Source: Frankiales bacterium (lineage in GTDB: Bacteria > Actinomycetota > Actinomycetes > Mycobacteriales > SCTD01). Taken from it: a stretch of 37,459 nt of DNA. A program made the position numbers and the translations under genes. Positions 31,015 to 37,459 of this stretch are shown one piece after another; the stretch's first letter is position 1; the number at the start of each line of letters is the position of its first letter. The notes below the pieces were generated by a model. That model was not told the DNA's origin and did not search any database. It saw only the letters and a list, made by a program, of their open reading frames with translations. The stretch spans positions 1 to 37,459 of the forward strand of contig JAOPWP010000186.1 of NCBI GenBank assembly GCA_025965615.1. The letters run 5' to 3'.

Positions 31015-32652
31015 TCACGACTCGACGAGGAGCCCGGCGTCCAGGCTGAGCCGGCGGCCCAGCTGGACCGCGTCGAGCAGCCGGCGGTCGTGGGTGACGA
31101 GCAGCAGGGTCCCGTCGTAGTCGGCGAGCGCCTGCTCCAGCTGCTCGATCGCGGGCTGGTCGTGGTGGTTGGTCGGCTCGTCGTGCACGAGGCAGTTGAC
31201 GCCGACGGCCTGCAGCAGGGCGAGGCCGGCGCGGGTGCGTTCCCCCGGCGAGAGCGAGCGGGCGGGACGGCTGACGTGGTCGGCGCGCATGCCGAACTTC
31301 GCGAGCAGGGTGCGGACCTCGGAGGCGGGCCACTGGGTGATGCCCTCGAGGACCTCGACGACCGTGGCGGACCCCCGGAACGCCGAACGGCCCTGGTCGA
31401 GCTCGCCGATGCGCACCCCCGGGCCGAGTGACTGCCGGCCGGCGGTGAGCGGGAGGCGACCGAGCAGCGCCTCCAGCAGGGTCGTCTTGCCGGAGCCGTT
31501 GGGTCCGACCAGGGCGATCCGCTCGCCGTACGACACCTGCAGGTCGACCGGCCCGAGGGTGAACGTGCCCCTGCGCACGACGGCCTCGGACAGGACGGCC
31601 ACCACCTCGCCGGAACGCGGGGCGGCGGCGATCGACAGCTGCAGGGACCACTCCTTGCGGGGTTCCTCGACCTCGTCGAGGTGGCGCAGCTGCGACTCGA
31701 TCGTCTTGACCCGGCCAGCCGAGTGGGTGGCCGCTTCGATCCGCGCCCCCTTGGCAGCCCGGTCGTTGTCCGGCGCGCGGTACTTCGCCCGGGCCGCCCC
31801 ACGGACGGACTGCTCCCGCTGCCGCTGGGCCTGCTCCACCAGACCCGAGCGCTTGTCCTCGAACTGTTCGTAGGACTCCCGCGCCTGCTGGCGGGCGAGC
31901 GCCCTGGACGCGAGGTAGGCGTCGTAGCCGCCGCCGTACAGCGTCGCCGTCCGGCTCGGCTCGTCGAGGTCGACGACCGTCGTGACCGTGCGGGCGAGGA
32001 ACTCGCGGTCGTGCGACACGACGACGAGCCCGGCTGCCAGCCCGAGGACGAAGCGCTCGAGCCGTTCGAGCCCGGCGAAGTCGAGGTCGTTGGTCGGCTC
32101 GTCGAGCAGGAAGACGTCGTAGCGGGAGAGCAGCACCGAGGCCAGCGAGGCGCGGGCGGCCTGGCCGCCGGAGAGCGCCGCCGTCGGGACGCCCAGCAGG
32201 TCGAGCGGCAGCCCCAGGTCGACGCACACCTGCTCGGCGCGGACGTCGAGGTCTGCGCCGCCGAGGTCGAGCCACCGCTCCAGGGCTGCCGCGTAGAGGT
32301 CGTCGGACCCGGGCGCCGACTCGGTGAGGGCGAGAGTGGCTGCATCGAGGGCAATCTGGGCGTCAGCGACTCCCGTACGCCGTTCCAGGAAGGCGGTGAG
32401 GGTCTCGTCCGGCCGTCGGTCGGGTTCCTGGGGGAGGAGACCGACCGTGGCCGTGCGCGGCGACAGGGTGATGGAGCCCTGCTCCGGCTCGAGGGCTCCG
32501 GCGAGCGCGGCGAGCAGCGTCGACTTCCCGACGCCGTTCGGCCCGACCACGCCGATCCGTGACCCCGGCGCGATCGTCAGCGAGACGTCGGAGAGCACGA
32601 GGGCCGGACCGCGCACGACGGTGACGCCTGCGGCGACGAGGGTGGCGGACAC
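31015..32652 (-). CDS. ABC-F family ATPase
   Basis: 545 aa with two ABC ATPase domains joined by a charged linker and no membrane segments, the ABC-F layout. Domain 1: Walker A 'GPNGVGKST', signature 'LSGGQAARASLASVL', Walker B 'VFLLDEPTNDLD'. Linker (~235-330): 'YEQFEDKRSGLVEQAQRQREQSVRGAARAKYRAPDNDRAAKGARIEAATHSAGRVKTIESQLRHL'. Domain 2: 'GPNGSGKTT', a variant signature 'LSPGERTRAGLALL' and 'CLVHDEPTNHHDQPAIEQLEQAL'. Both catalytic Glu are kept. ABC-F proteins act on ribosomes, either in translation or in antibiotic protection; which one applies here cannot be told. GTG 32652 has a GGTGGAG site 9 nt upstream. Confidence 0.92.
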   Translation of the reverse strand: MSATLVAAGVTVVRGPALVLSDVSLTIAPGSRIGVVGPNGVGKSTLLAALAGALEPEQGSITLSPRTATVGLLPQEPDRRPDETLTAFLERRTGVADAQIALDAATLALTESAPGSDDLYAAALERWLDLGGADLDVRAEQVCVDLGLPLDLLGVPTAALSGGQAARASLASVLLSRYDVFLLDEPTNDLDFAGLERLERFVLGLAAGLVVVSHDREFLARTVTTVVDLDEPSRTATLYGGGYDAYLASRALARQQARESYEQFEDKRSGLVEQAQRQREQSVRGAARAKYRAPDNDRAAKGARIEAATHSAGRVKTIESQLRHLDEVEEPRKEWSLQLSIAAAPRSGEVVAVLSEAVVRRGTFTLGPVDLQVSYGERIALVGPNGSGKTTLLEALLGRLPLTAGRQSLGPGVRIGELDQGRSAFRGSATVVEVLEGITQWPASEVRTLLAKFGMRADHVSRPARSLSPGERTRAGLALLQAVGVNCLVHDEPTNHHDQPAIEQLEQALADYDGTLLLVTHDRRLLDAVQLGRRLSLDAGLLVES

Positions 32653-32733
32653 GAGCAGTCACTCCACCCGACGGCGGCCCGTCTGTCGAACGGCCTGTCC
32701 TACGAGGTCGGCCGCGCCGTGTCCCCCCAGCCG

Positions 32734-33090
32734 TCAGGGCTGCTCGCGCGTCAGGTGCAGCAGCCAGTCGCGACCCGTGTCGATCAGGGCGTAGCGCCGG
32801 CTGTCCGACTGGCCGTGCAGCACGAACACGAAGCGGCGGTCGTTGCGGTCCTCGAGCTCCCACCACCCGTCGTCGGCGATCCGCTTCGTCGCGTCGGTGT
32901 ACGACGCGTGGCCCAGGTCGTGGTCGGCGACGGCCACCGCGAGCCGGTCCTGAGCAGAGCTGGTGGGCAGGCCCTTCGGCACGGCCCACGAGCGGAGGAC
33001 GCCTGCCTGCTCGAGCCGGAGGTCGAAGTGGTGTGTCGGCCGGTCGTGCTCGTGGAGCACGAAGACCGGCCGTCGGCCGCTTCCGCCCAC
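32734..33090 (-). CDS. Standalone LigD-type 3'-phosphoesterase
   Basis: 118 aa from GTG 33090. 'RPVFVLHEHDRPTHHFDLRLEQAGVLRSWAVPKGLPTSSAQDRLAVAVADHDLGHASY' is the 3'-phosphoesterase (PE) domain normally found inside LigD. The His, His, Asp, Arg set (HEHD......HHFDLRLE) and the later His in 'ADHDLGH' are present. The Tyr that usually follows four residues after that His is replaced by His, and the 'GTIPEGEYG' segment is missing. The C-terminus 'RRFVFVLHGQSDSRRYALIDTGRDWLLHLTREQP' fits. It trims 3' ribonucleotides and phosphates at breaks. It starts 5 nt after the holin-like gene and is the last gene of the ligase operon. Confidence 0.82.
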   Translation of the reverse strand: MGGSGRRPVFVLHEHDRPTHHFDLRLEQAGVLRSWAVPKGLPTSSAQDRLAVAVADHDLGHASYTDATKRIADDGWWELEDRNDRRFVFVLHGQSDSRRYALIDTGRDWLLHLTREQP

Positions 33091-33095
33091 CCCCG

Positions 33096-33446
33096 TCAGT
33101 CCTCGTCCAAGCCCAGCACGTTGTCGCCGACCCAGGTGACAGCGCTGATGACGAGTGAGGCGAGGACGGCGGGAACGAACCCGTCCAGCGACAACCGCTC
33201 GGTGAGCGCCGCGGTCAGCCCCAGCATCGCTGCGTTGATGACGATCAGGAACAGCCCGAGGGTGAGCAGCAGCAGGGGAAGCGCCAGCAGCTTGAGGACC
33301 GGCTTCACGAACGCGTTGACCAGCGCGAAGATGACGGCGATCAGCAGGTAGCTGGTCCATCCCTGCTGCACCTGCACACCGGGCACGTAGGCGGCGACCA
33401 GCCAGACCGCGGCCGCGATGACGGCGAGCTTGGAGATCAGGCGCAC
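33096..33446 (-). CDS. Phage holin family 4 (YvlD-like) membrane protein
   Basis: 116 aa, four membrane segments: 'LAVIAAAVWLVAAYVPGV', 'YLLIAVIFALVNAFVKPVLKLLA', 'LPLLLLTLGLFLIVINAAMLGLTAAL' and 'VPAVLASLVISAVTWVGDNVLG'. The 'NAFVKPVLKLLALPLLLLTLGLFLIVINAAMLGL' core is the signature of Phage_holin_4_2/YvlD proteins. Despite the family name, most members are chromosomal and of unknown function. There are no other phage genes here. The GTG start has CAGGAT 6 nt upstream, so it may have its own promoter even though it lies 24 nt after the ligase gene and 5 nt before the PE gene. Confidence 0.9.
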   Translation of the reverse strand: MRLISKLAVIAAAVWLVAAYVPGVQVQQGWTSYLLIAVIFALVNAFVKPVLKLLALPLLLLTLGLFLIVINAAMLGLTAALTERLSLDGFVPAVLASLVISAVTWVGDNVLGLDED

Positions 33447-33452
33447 CCCGGC

Positions 33453-33458
33453 ATCCTG
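33453..33458 (-). promoter_or_regulatory. -10-like hexamer CAGGAT, holin-family gene
   Basis: CAGGAT is followed by 6 nt and then GTG 33446. The identical hexamer and spacing occur before the ligase gene. Confidence 0.4.
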
Positions 33459-33470
33459 CCAGCAACCGGC

Positions 33471-34523
33471 TCAGGCGCCGAGGACCTCAGCCAGGTCGAA
33501 GCGGACCGGGCGGTCGAGCTGGGCGTAGGTGCAGGAGGCCGCGTCGCGGTCCGGCCGGAAGTGCCGGAACTGGGCGGTGTGCCGGAACCGCGCGCCCTCC
33601 ATGTGGTCGTAGGCGACCTCGACGACGAGCTCGGGGCGCAGCGGCACGAAGCTGGTGTCCTTGTCGCGGTTCCACCGGGACGGCTCACCCCCGGGCCGGC
33701 GCTCGGACCCGATCTCCCCGACCCACGGGTGCTCCTGGCCCTCCTCGAGCAGGTACGGGCGCAGCTCCTCGACCAGCTCGGCCCGACGCGCCATCGGGAA
33801 CGAGGCCGACACCCCCACGTGCTGGAGCGCGCCGTTGTCGTCGTGGAGCCCGAGCACGAGGGACCCGACCACGGGCCCGCTCTTGTGCCAGCGGAACGCG
33901 CCGACCACGCAATCGGCCGTGCGGGCGTGCTTGATCTTCAGCATGGTGCGCTTGTCAGGGGCGTAGACGCCGGACAGCGGCTTGGCGATCACGCCGTCCA
34001 GACCGGCGCCCTCGAACACGGTGAACCACTCGCGCGCCAGGGCCGGGTCGCTCGTGGCCGGTGTCAGGTGCACGGGCGGGTGCGCTCCGGACAGCGCCTG
34101 CTCGAGCAGGGCCCGCCGCTCCGACTGGGGCCGGTCGAGCAGGGAGTCGGCCTCGAGGGCCAGCAGGTCGAACGCCACGAACGAGGCGGGTGTCGTCTCG
34201 GCCAGCATGCGCACCCGCGAGTCGGCCGGGTGCACCCGCTGGAGCAGGGCCTCGAAGTCGAGACCCCGTTCCGCCGCGATGACGATCTCGCCGTCGACGA
34301 CGCACCGCTCCGGGAGCTGCGCGCGCACGGCTGCCACGACCTCGGGGAAGTAGCGGGTCAGCGGCTTCTCGTTGCGACTGCCGAGCTCGACCTCGTCGCC
34401 GTCCCGGAACACGATGCAGCGGAAGCCGTCCCACTTGGGCTCGTAGAGGTAGGGACCGTCCGGCACGTCCGGCACCGACTTGGCGAGCATCGGCTTCACG
34501 GGGGGCATGATCGGAAGGTCCAT
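33471..34523 (-). CDS. ATP-dependent DNA ligase, LigC type
   Basis: 350 aa. Nucleotidyltransferase domain: motif I 'LYEPKWDGFRC' with adenylated Lys30, 'ELGSRNEKPLTRYFPEV', 'CVVDGEIVIA', motif IIIa 'ASFVAFDLLAL', motif IV 'AGLDGVIAKPLSGVY' and motif V 'RTMLKIKHARTADCVVGAF'. The OB-fold follows ('VVGSLVLGLHDDNGALQHVGVSASF... DTSFVPLRPELVVEVAYDHMEGARFRHTAQFRHFRPDRD'). It seals nicks with ATP in end joining and gap repair. The length matches standalone LigC rather than LigD, with no polymerase or PE domain attached. It leads the operon ligase, holin-4, PE. ATG 34523 has CAGGAT 6 nt upstream. Confidence 0.94.
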   Translation of the reverse strand: MDLPIMPPVKPMLAKSVPDVPDGPYLYEPKWDGFRCIVFRDGDEVELGSRNEKPLTRYFPEVVAAVRAQLPERCVVDGEIVIAAERGLDFEALLQRVHPADSRVRMLAETTPASFVAFDLLALEADSLLDRPQSERRALLEQALSGAHPPVHLTPATSDPALAREWFTVFEGAGLDGVIAKPLSGVYAPDKRTMLKIKHARTADCVVGAFRWHKSGPVVGSLVLGLHDDNGALQHVGVSASFPMARRAELVEELRPYLLEEGQEHPWVGEIGSERRPGGEPSRWNRDKDTSFVPLRPELVVEVAYDHMEGARFRHTAQFRHFRPDRDAASCTYAQLDRPVRFDLAEVLGA

Positions 34524-34529
34524 CGGCCC

Positions 34530-34535
34530 ATCCTG
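34530..34535 (-). promoter_or_regulatory. -10-like hexamer CAGGAT, ligase gene
   Basis: CAGGAT is followed by 6 nt and then ATG 34523, 12 bp downstream of the small CxxC gene's stop. Confidence 0.4.
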
Positions 34536-34547
34536 TCAGCGGCGAGC

Positions 34548-34676
34548 TCAGGTGCCCGTCGGAGCGCTCAGGATCTCGATGAGGTCCTCGTCGAGCCGCT
34601 CGGCGCACGCGAGGCACAGGCGCCGGTCGGGCACGACGGTGGACCGTTCGCACTCGGAGCACATGCGGTAGAGCAC
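34548..34676 (-). CDS. 42-aa zinc-ribbon-like protein
   Basis: Too short for the ORF track as such. GTG 34676 has AGGAGG exactly 8 nt upstream, and the frame ends at TGA 34548. The protein 'VLYRMCSECERSTVVPDRRLCLACAERLDEDLIEILSAPTGT' has two CxxC pairs (CSEC, CLAC) 15 residues apart, as in a small zinc ribbon, and an acidic helical tail. Function unknown. It lies 24 nt upstream of the ligase start on the same strand, so it may be co-transcribed with the repair genes. Confidence 0.7.
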   Translation of the reverse strand: MLYRMCSECERSTVVPDRRLCLACAERLDEDLIEILSAPTGT

Positions 34677-34864
34677 GAGAACCACCTCCTGCGGCGCCAC
34701 AGGCGAGCCAGCACCACGCGCGCCGCCGGCGTCGGCTGCCGGCGATCGCCCTCTGAGCATCGACCGTAGGCCGGATCTCTTGAGTTCCCCTGCAGACACG
34801 CACATGCTCCACCCGGGAGCGGGTAGCGGTGTCACTCGTCCGGCGCGGACCGGCCCCGGTCAGA

Positions 34865-34870
34865 CAGACT
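34865..34870 (+). promoter_or_regulatory. -10-like hexamer CAGACT, DoxX/EamA operon
   Basis: CAGACT is followed by 6 nt and then ATG 34877. Confidence 0.4.
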
Positions 34871-34876
34871 GCCGGC

Positions 34877-35263
34877 ATGGACCGCCTGCGCACCGCGTCG
34901 CCGTACCTGCTGGCGGCGGTGCTCGGCGGGGCCGGAGTCACGCACTTCGTCTCGCCCGGGTTCTACGACGCGCTGATCCCTTCCTTCCTGCCGGCTCCGC
35001 GGGCGTGGATCTACGCGAGCGGCGTCGTCGAGCTGGCCTGCGCGGCAGCCGTGGCCGTGCCCGCGACCCGGCGCAGGGGCGGGCTTGCCTCGGCCGTGCT
35101 GCTCGTCGCGGTCTTCCCCGGGAACCTCTCCATGGCGGTCGAGCCGGGCGACGTGCCGCGCTGGGTCGCCCTCGCGCGGCTCCCCCTGCAGGTCCCGCTG
35201 GTGCTCTGGGCGCTGTCCGTGGCCGAGAAGTTGCCGTCCACAGTCTGGGGACGCCGGCGGTGA
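34877..35263 (+). CDS. DoxX-like small membrane protein
   Basis: 128 aa, four predicted membrane segments: 'SPYLLAAVLGGAGVTHFVSPGFYDALIP', 'WIYASGVVELACAAAVAVPATR', 'LASAVLLVAVFPGNLSMAV' and 'RLPLQVPLVLWALSVAE'. The 'G..H...P.FY....P..LP.....Y.SGV.EL' pattern is that of DoxX/MauE-like proteins. Some relatives take part in membrane redox or quinone chemistry, but the role here is unknown. ATG 34877 is preferred to the track's 34829 because a -10-like CAGACT lies 6 nt upstream and the first membrane segment follows at once. Its stop overlaps the start of the EamA gene by 4 nt. Confidence 0.82.
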   Translation: MDRLRTASPYLLAAVLGGAGVTHFVSPGFYDALIPSFLPAPRAWIYASGVVELACAAAVAVPATRRRGGLASAVLLVAVFPGNLSMAVEPGDVPRWVALARLPLQVPLVLWALSVAEKLPSTVWGRRR

Positions 35264-36258
35264 GCCGGGACCGGGCACGGTCGACCGCGGTCGACGCGGC
35301 CCCCGCGGTCTTCGTCCTGCTGTGGAGCACCGGCTTCGTGGGGGCGAAGTACGGCCTGCCCTACGCGGAGCCGTTCACCTTCCTGGGCCTGCGCCTGGTC
35401 GTCGCCGCAGCGCTGCTGGGCCTGGCCGCCGTCGTGGTCAGCCGGGGTGTCCCGCGCGGCATGACCGCCGCTCAGGCGCGTGCGGCCGCGGTCTCCGGGC
35501 TGCTGCTGCACGGCGCCTACCTCGGGGGCGTCTTCTGGGCCATCGCGTCCGGGACCTCCGCGGGCGTCTCGGCGGTGATCGTGGGCCTGCAGCCGGTGCT
35601 GGTCGCGGCGCTGGCCGTACGCCTGCTCGGCGAGCAGCTCGTCCGCCGCCAGTGGCTCGGGCTCGGTCTCGGCCTCCTGGGCGTGGGACTCGTCGTGGGG
35701 CCGAGCCTCGCCGACTCGTCGGGCCCGACCGGTCCGGGAGTCCTCGCCTGCCTGCTGGCCCTGCTGGGCGGCACCGCCGGGACCCTGTGGCAGAAGCGCC
35801 ACGGGGACGGCACCCCCCTGCTCCAGGGCACAGCCGTCCAGTACGCCGCAGCGGCGGCGGCTCTCGGCGTGCTCTCGCTCGCCACCGAGTCCCGGGAGAT
35901 CTCGTGGACGGGGGAGTTCGTCGGCGCGTTCGTCTGGCTCGTCCTGGTCCTGTCGATCGGTGCCGTGCTGCTGCTGCTGGCCCTGCTGCGCCGGGGGACG
36001 GCCTCGCGCGTGTCGAGCCTGTTCTTCCTCGTCCCCCCGGTCACCGCGGTCCAGGCCTACCTGCTGTTCGACGAGCGGCTCGCGGCCGTCTCCGTGATCG
36101 GGGTGGTCGTCACGGCGCTCGGGGTGGCGCTGGTCGTGCGCGGCGGGAGATCCACAGGTACGTCCCCACCCGCTGCACAGCCGGCGCCCGGCGCCGTCCA
36201 CACCGGGCCCACAGCCGGCCCCACAGGCCCGCTTGGCGGACGTGCCGAGGATCCGTAG
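35260..36258 (+). CDS. EamA/DMT-family transporter (second copy)
   Basis: 332 aa, ten membrane segments. 'VFVLLWSTGFVGAKYGLPYAEPFTFLGLRLVVAAALLGLAAVVVS' opens the first EamA repeat. The second includes 'GVLACLLALLGGTAGTLWQKRHG' and closes with 'ASRVSSLFFLVPPVTAVQAYLLFDERLAAVSVIGVVVTALGVALVVRGG', followed by a Pro/Gly-rich tail. GTG 35260 is fixed by the GTGA overlap with the DoxX-like gene; the track's 34780 start runs through that gene. It belongs to the RhaT/YdcZ-type drug/metabolite subgroup and is not closely similar by eye to the 18899 copy. Substrate unknown. Confidence 0.88.
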   Translation: MSRDRARSTAVDAAPAVFVLLWSTGFVGAKYGLPYAEPFTFLGLRLVVAAALLGLAAVVVSRGVPRGMTAAQARAAAVSGLLLHGAYLGGVFWAIASGTSAGVSAVIVGLQPVLVAALAVRLLGEQLVRRQWLGLGLGLLGVGLVVGPSLADSSGPTGPGVLACLLALLGGTAGTLWQKRHGDGTPLLQGTAVQYAAAAAALGVLSLATESREISWTGEFVGAFVWLVLVLSIGAVLLLLALLRRGTASRVSSLFFLVPPVTAVQAYLLFDERLAAVSVIGVVVTALGVALVVRGGRSTGTSPPAAQPAPGAVHTGPTAGPTGPLGGRAEDP

Positions 36259-36288
36259 CGTCGGCGACCGACGCACCCGGAGGTGGCC

Positions 36289-36489
36289 GTGACCGTGCAG
36301 ATCGACATCGCCCGGAAGACCGAGGACCCGGCCCTCGACGAGGCCGTCGCCCGGATCCGGGACCTGGCTGGTCGGCTGTGGGCGGTGAGGTCTGCCCACC
36401 GGCCCTCCGGCCCTGGGCGGCGTGCCCGCAACCGGTGCGCAGGCTGCGGTCAGCAGCTGCCCTGCGCGACGCTGCTCGCAGCGGGGTGA
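36289..36489 (+). CDS. Small conserved CxxC protein
   Basis: 66 aa. GTG 36289 has GGAGG 5 nt upstream (the GTG at 36283 overlaps the ribosome site), and TAGCGT at 36255-36260 could be its -10. The N-terminal half is a helix ('VTVQIDIARKTEDPALDEAVARIRDLAGRLWAV'). The C-terminal half is basic with 'NRCAGCGQQLPCATLLA', a short Cys motif I recall from other small actinobacterial proteins of unknown function ('CxxCGxxxPC'). It may bind one metal ion. It converges on the phosphotransferase gene. Confidence 0.65.
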   Translation: MTVQIDIARKTEDPALDEAVARIRDLAGRLWAVRSAHRPSGPGRRARNRCAGCGQQLPCATLLAAG

Positions 36490-36516
36490 GCCGCCGGTCC
36501 AGCCAGGGTCCTGCGG

Positions 36517-37459
36517 TCAGACCGCCTGGTCGGCCAGGGTCGAACGGCCGATCTCGACCAGCGGGCCGATTCGCTGCTCGATCCCGTCGAAGCCCGAACC
36601 GATCATCGCGCCGCCACGCACCCTGGCGACGATGCCGGCGCAGACGACGGCCAGCTTGAAGGCGGCGAAGGCTGCGTACCAGGGGAGCGGGGTGAGGTCG
36701 AGCCCCGTGCGCTGCGCGTAGAGCGAGGCCACCTCGGCGCGGGTCGGGAAGCCCGGCAGCACCGTGGCAGCGGGCACGACCAGCGCCGAGGTCCGGGCGC
36801 CGGCGTCGTCGGCTTGCGACCAGTAGCCGAGGAGCACCCCCAGGTCGGCGAGAGGGTCCCCGAGAGTGGACATCTCCCAGTCGAGCACCGCGGCGATCCT
36901 GCCCGGGGCCGACGGATCGAGGATGGTGTTGTCGAGCCGGTAGTCGCCGTGGACGATCGTGTTGCGCTGCGTGACCGGCACCTGCGAGGTCAGGTCGGCG
37001 GCGAGCGCGTCCAGGTCGTCGTGGCCCTCGATGCGGGTGGCGTCCCACTGCTTGCCCCAGCGGCGGACCTGGCGCTCCATGTACCCGTCCGGCCGCCCGA
37101 ACTCGCCGAGCCCCACCTGCGCGGGGTCGACCTCGTGCAGCGCGGCCAGCACCTCGACCAGGCCCTCGCCGACGGCTCGCCGCTGCTCCGGCCGGTCGGC
37201 GTAGCCGGCGGGCAGGGCGTCACGGCAGATGTGCCCCTCGACGAGCTCCATGACGTAGAACGGCTGGCCGAGCACGGCGGCGTCGGTGCACAGGTGGAGC
37301 ATGCGCGGGACCGGGACCGGCGTGCCGGCCAGCGCCGACATCACCGTGTGCTCGCGCACCATGTCGTGCGCGGTGGGCAGGACGTGCCCCAGCGGGGGGC
37401 GGCGCAGCACGACCGCTCCGGCCTCGCTGGAGACCCGGTAGGTGAGGTTGCTCTTGCCC
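36517..37459 (-). CDS. Phosphotransferase family protein (APH/ACAD10-like), 5' end outside window
   Basis: At least 314 residues; the frame is open to the end of the window ('GKSNLTYRVSSEAGAVVLRRPPLGHVLPTAHDM'), so the track's start at 37410 is internal. Kinase-like fold: 'PRMLHLCTDAAVLGQPFYVMELVEGHI', catalytic 'TIVHGDYRLDNTILDPS' (HGDxxxxN) and 'IAAVLDWEMSTLGDPLADLGVLLGYW' (metal-binding Asp). The pattern matches the COG3173 group related to the N-terminal domain of human ACAD10/11, probably 4-hydroxyacyl-CoA kinases of fatty-acid breakdown, rather than antibiotic-modifying APH enzymes. An acyl-CoA dehydrogenase often lies nearby; it would be outside the window. Confidence 0.88.
   Translation of the reverse strand, partial: GKSNLTYRVSSEAGAVVLRRPPLGHVLPTAHDMVREHTVMSALAGTPVPVPRMLHLCTDAAVLGQPFYVMELVEGHICRDALPAGYADRPEQRRAVGEGLVEVLAALHEVDPAQVGLGEFGRPDGYMERQVRRWGKQWDATRIEGHDDLDALAADLTSQVPVTQRNTIVHGDYRLDNTILDPSAPGRIAAVLDWEMSTLGDPLADLGVLLGYWSQADDAGARTSALVVPAATVLPGFPTRAEVASLYAQRTGLDLTPLPWYAAFAAFKLAVVCAGIVARVRGGAMIGSGFDGIEQRIGPLVEIGRSTLADQAV

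Noticed and set aside
32687-32705. Second SOS-like sequence CGAACGGCCTGTCC
   Set aside because: The second half-site does not match GTTC, so this is not a LexA box.
33096-33446. Prophage, because of the holin-family name
   Set aside because: No other phage genes are nearby, and this family is mostly chromosomal YvlD-like.
34700-34800. GGAAC-type ECF-sigma promoter on the minus strand before the small CxxC gene
   Set aside because: GGAAC is present near 34785, but the downstream element is only a loose match at the wrong spacing.
1-37459. tRNA, rRNA, CRISPR arrays, riboswitches
   Set aside because: No cloverleaf-like gene, no evenly spaced direct repeats and no recognisable riboswitch core (for example TPP before dxs or cobalamin near hemE) were seen in the intergenic regions.

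Overview
The window is chromosomal DNA of a very high-GC actinomycete (Actinomycetota). GTG starts are frequent, and the marker families are actinobacterial: DUF3000, an RNase D/HRDC protein, the MSMEG_6728 family, actinobacterial-type DXS, HemQ/ChdC, Arr, a 13E12-type DUF222-HNH protein, and standalone LigC-type ligase and PrimC-type polymerase. I cannot name the genus from sequence alone. No rRNA, tRNA, CRISPR array, prophage or integrative element was seen. The only mobile-element trace is a decayed IS110-type transposase fragment near 24.2-24.5 kb. No gene-free stretch exceeds about 300 bases except 24068-24502, which holds that remnant. The next largest gaps are 12990-13250 (rnd promoter, otherwise nothing recognised) and 15422-15660 (divergent regulatory region).

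Layout. 1-5.5 kb: 3' end of an SPFH/band-7 protein; a DNA-glycosylase-like domain fused to a degenerate RecQ-like helicase; a Ca2+/H+ antiporter; then on the minus strand a DICT-like sensor protein, a diacylglycerol-kinase-family lipid kinase and a rifamycin ADP-ribosyltransferase (arr). 5.6-13 kb: a small conserved protein, dxs, a conserved unknown, an OmpR-type two-component pair, a GNAT acetyltransferase and rnd. 13.2-14.6 kb: a CmtR-like metal sensor plus a cation-diffusion-facilitator exporter, and a small lipoprotein. 14.7-18.2 kb: a NarL-type regulator divergent from a membrane/GAF protein that overlaps a HisKA_3 kinase, apparently a three-part signalling system. 18.2-20.8 kb: DUF3000, an EamA permease, an AMIN-like lipoprotein and a 61-aa Cys-rich protein. 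20.9-26.6 kb: haem synthesis genes hemE, hemY/cgoX and hemQ/chdC, interrupted by an opposite-strand MFS/PPOX-flavoprotein pair and the IS remnant. 26.6-28.3 kb: a DUF222-HNH nuclease whose promoter spacer is filled by a perfect SOS (LexA) box. 28.4-34.7 kb: msrB, a LigD-type polymerase, TesB thioesterase, an ABC-F ATPase, and a ligase / phage-holin-4 protein / LigD-type 3'-phosphoesterase operon. 34.8 kb to end: DoxX-like and EamA membrane proteins, a small CxxC protein, and a truncated phosphotransferase.

Three themes link the genes. (i) Haem: HemE, HemY and HemQ are three steps of the coproporphyrin-dependent pathway (ferrochelatase/CpfC is not in the window). (ii) DNA repair: the three activities of mycobacterial LigD (polymerase, phosphoesterase, ligase) are present as three separate proteins within 6 kb. 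The SOS-controlled HNH protein and the glycosylase/pseudo-helicase fusion are further DNA-metabolism genes. No Ku gene is in the window. (iii) Transcription architecture: at least fifteen genes show a -10-like hexamer (TANNNT, or CAGGAT/CAGACT/CACGAT variants) 6-8 nt before the start codon, so leaderless mRNAs appear to be the norm here. I used this to choose starts, for example for the 8087-8932 gene, rnd and DUF3000.
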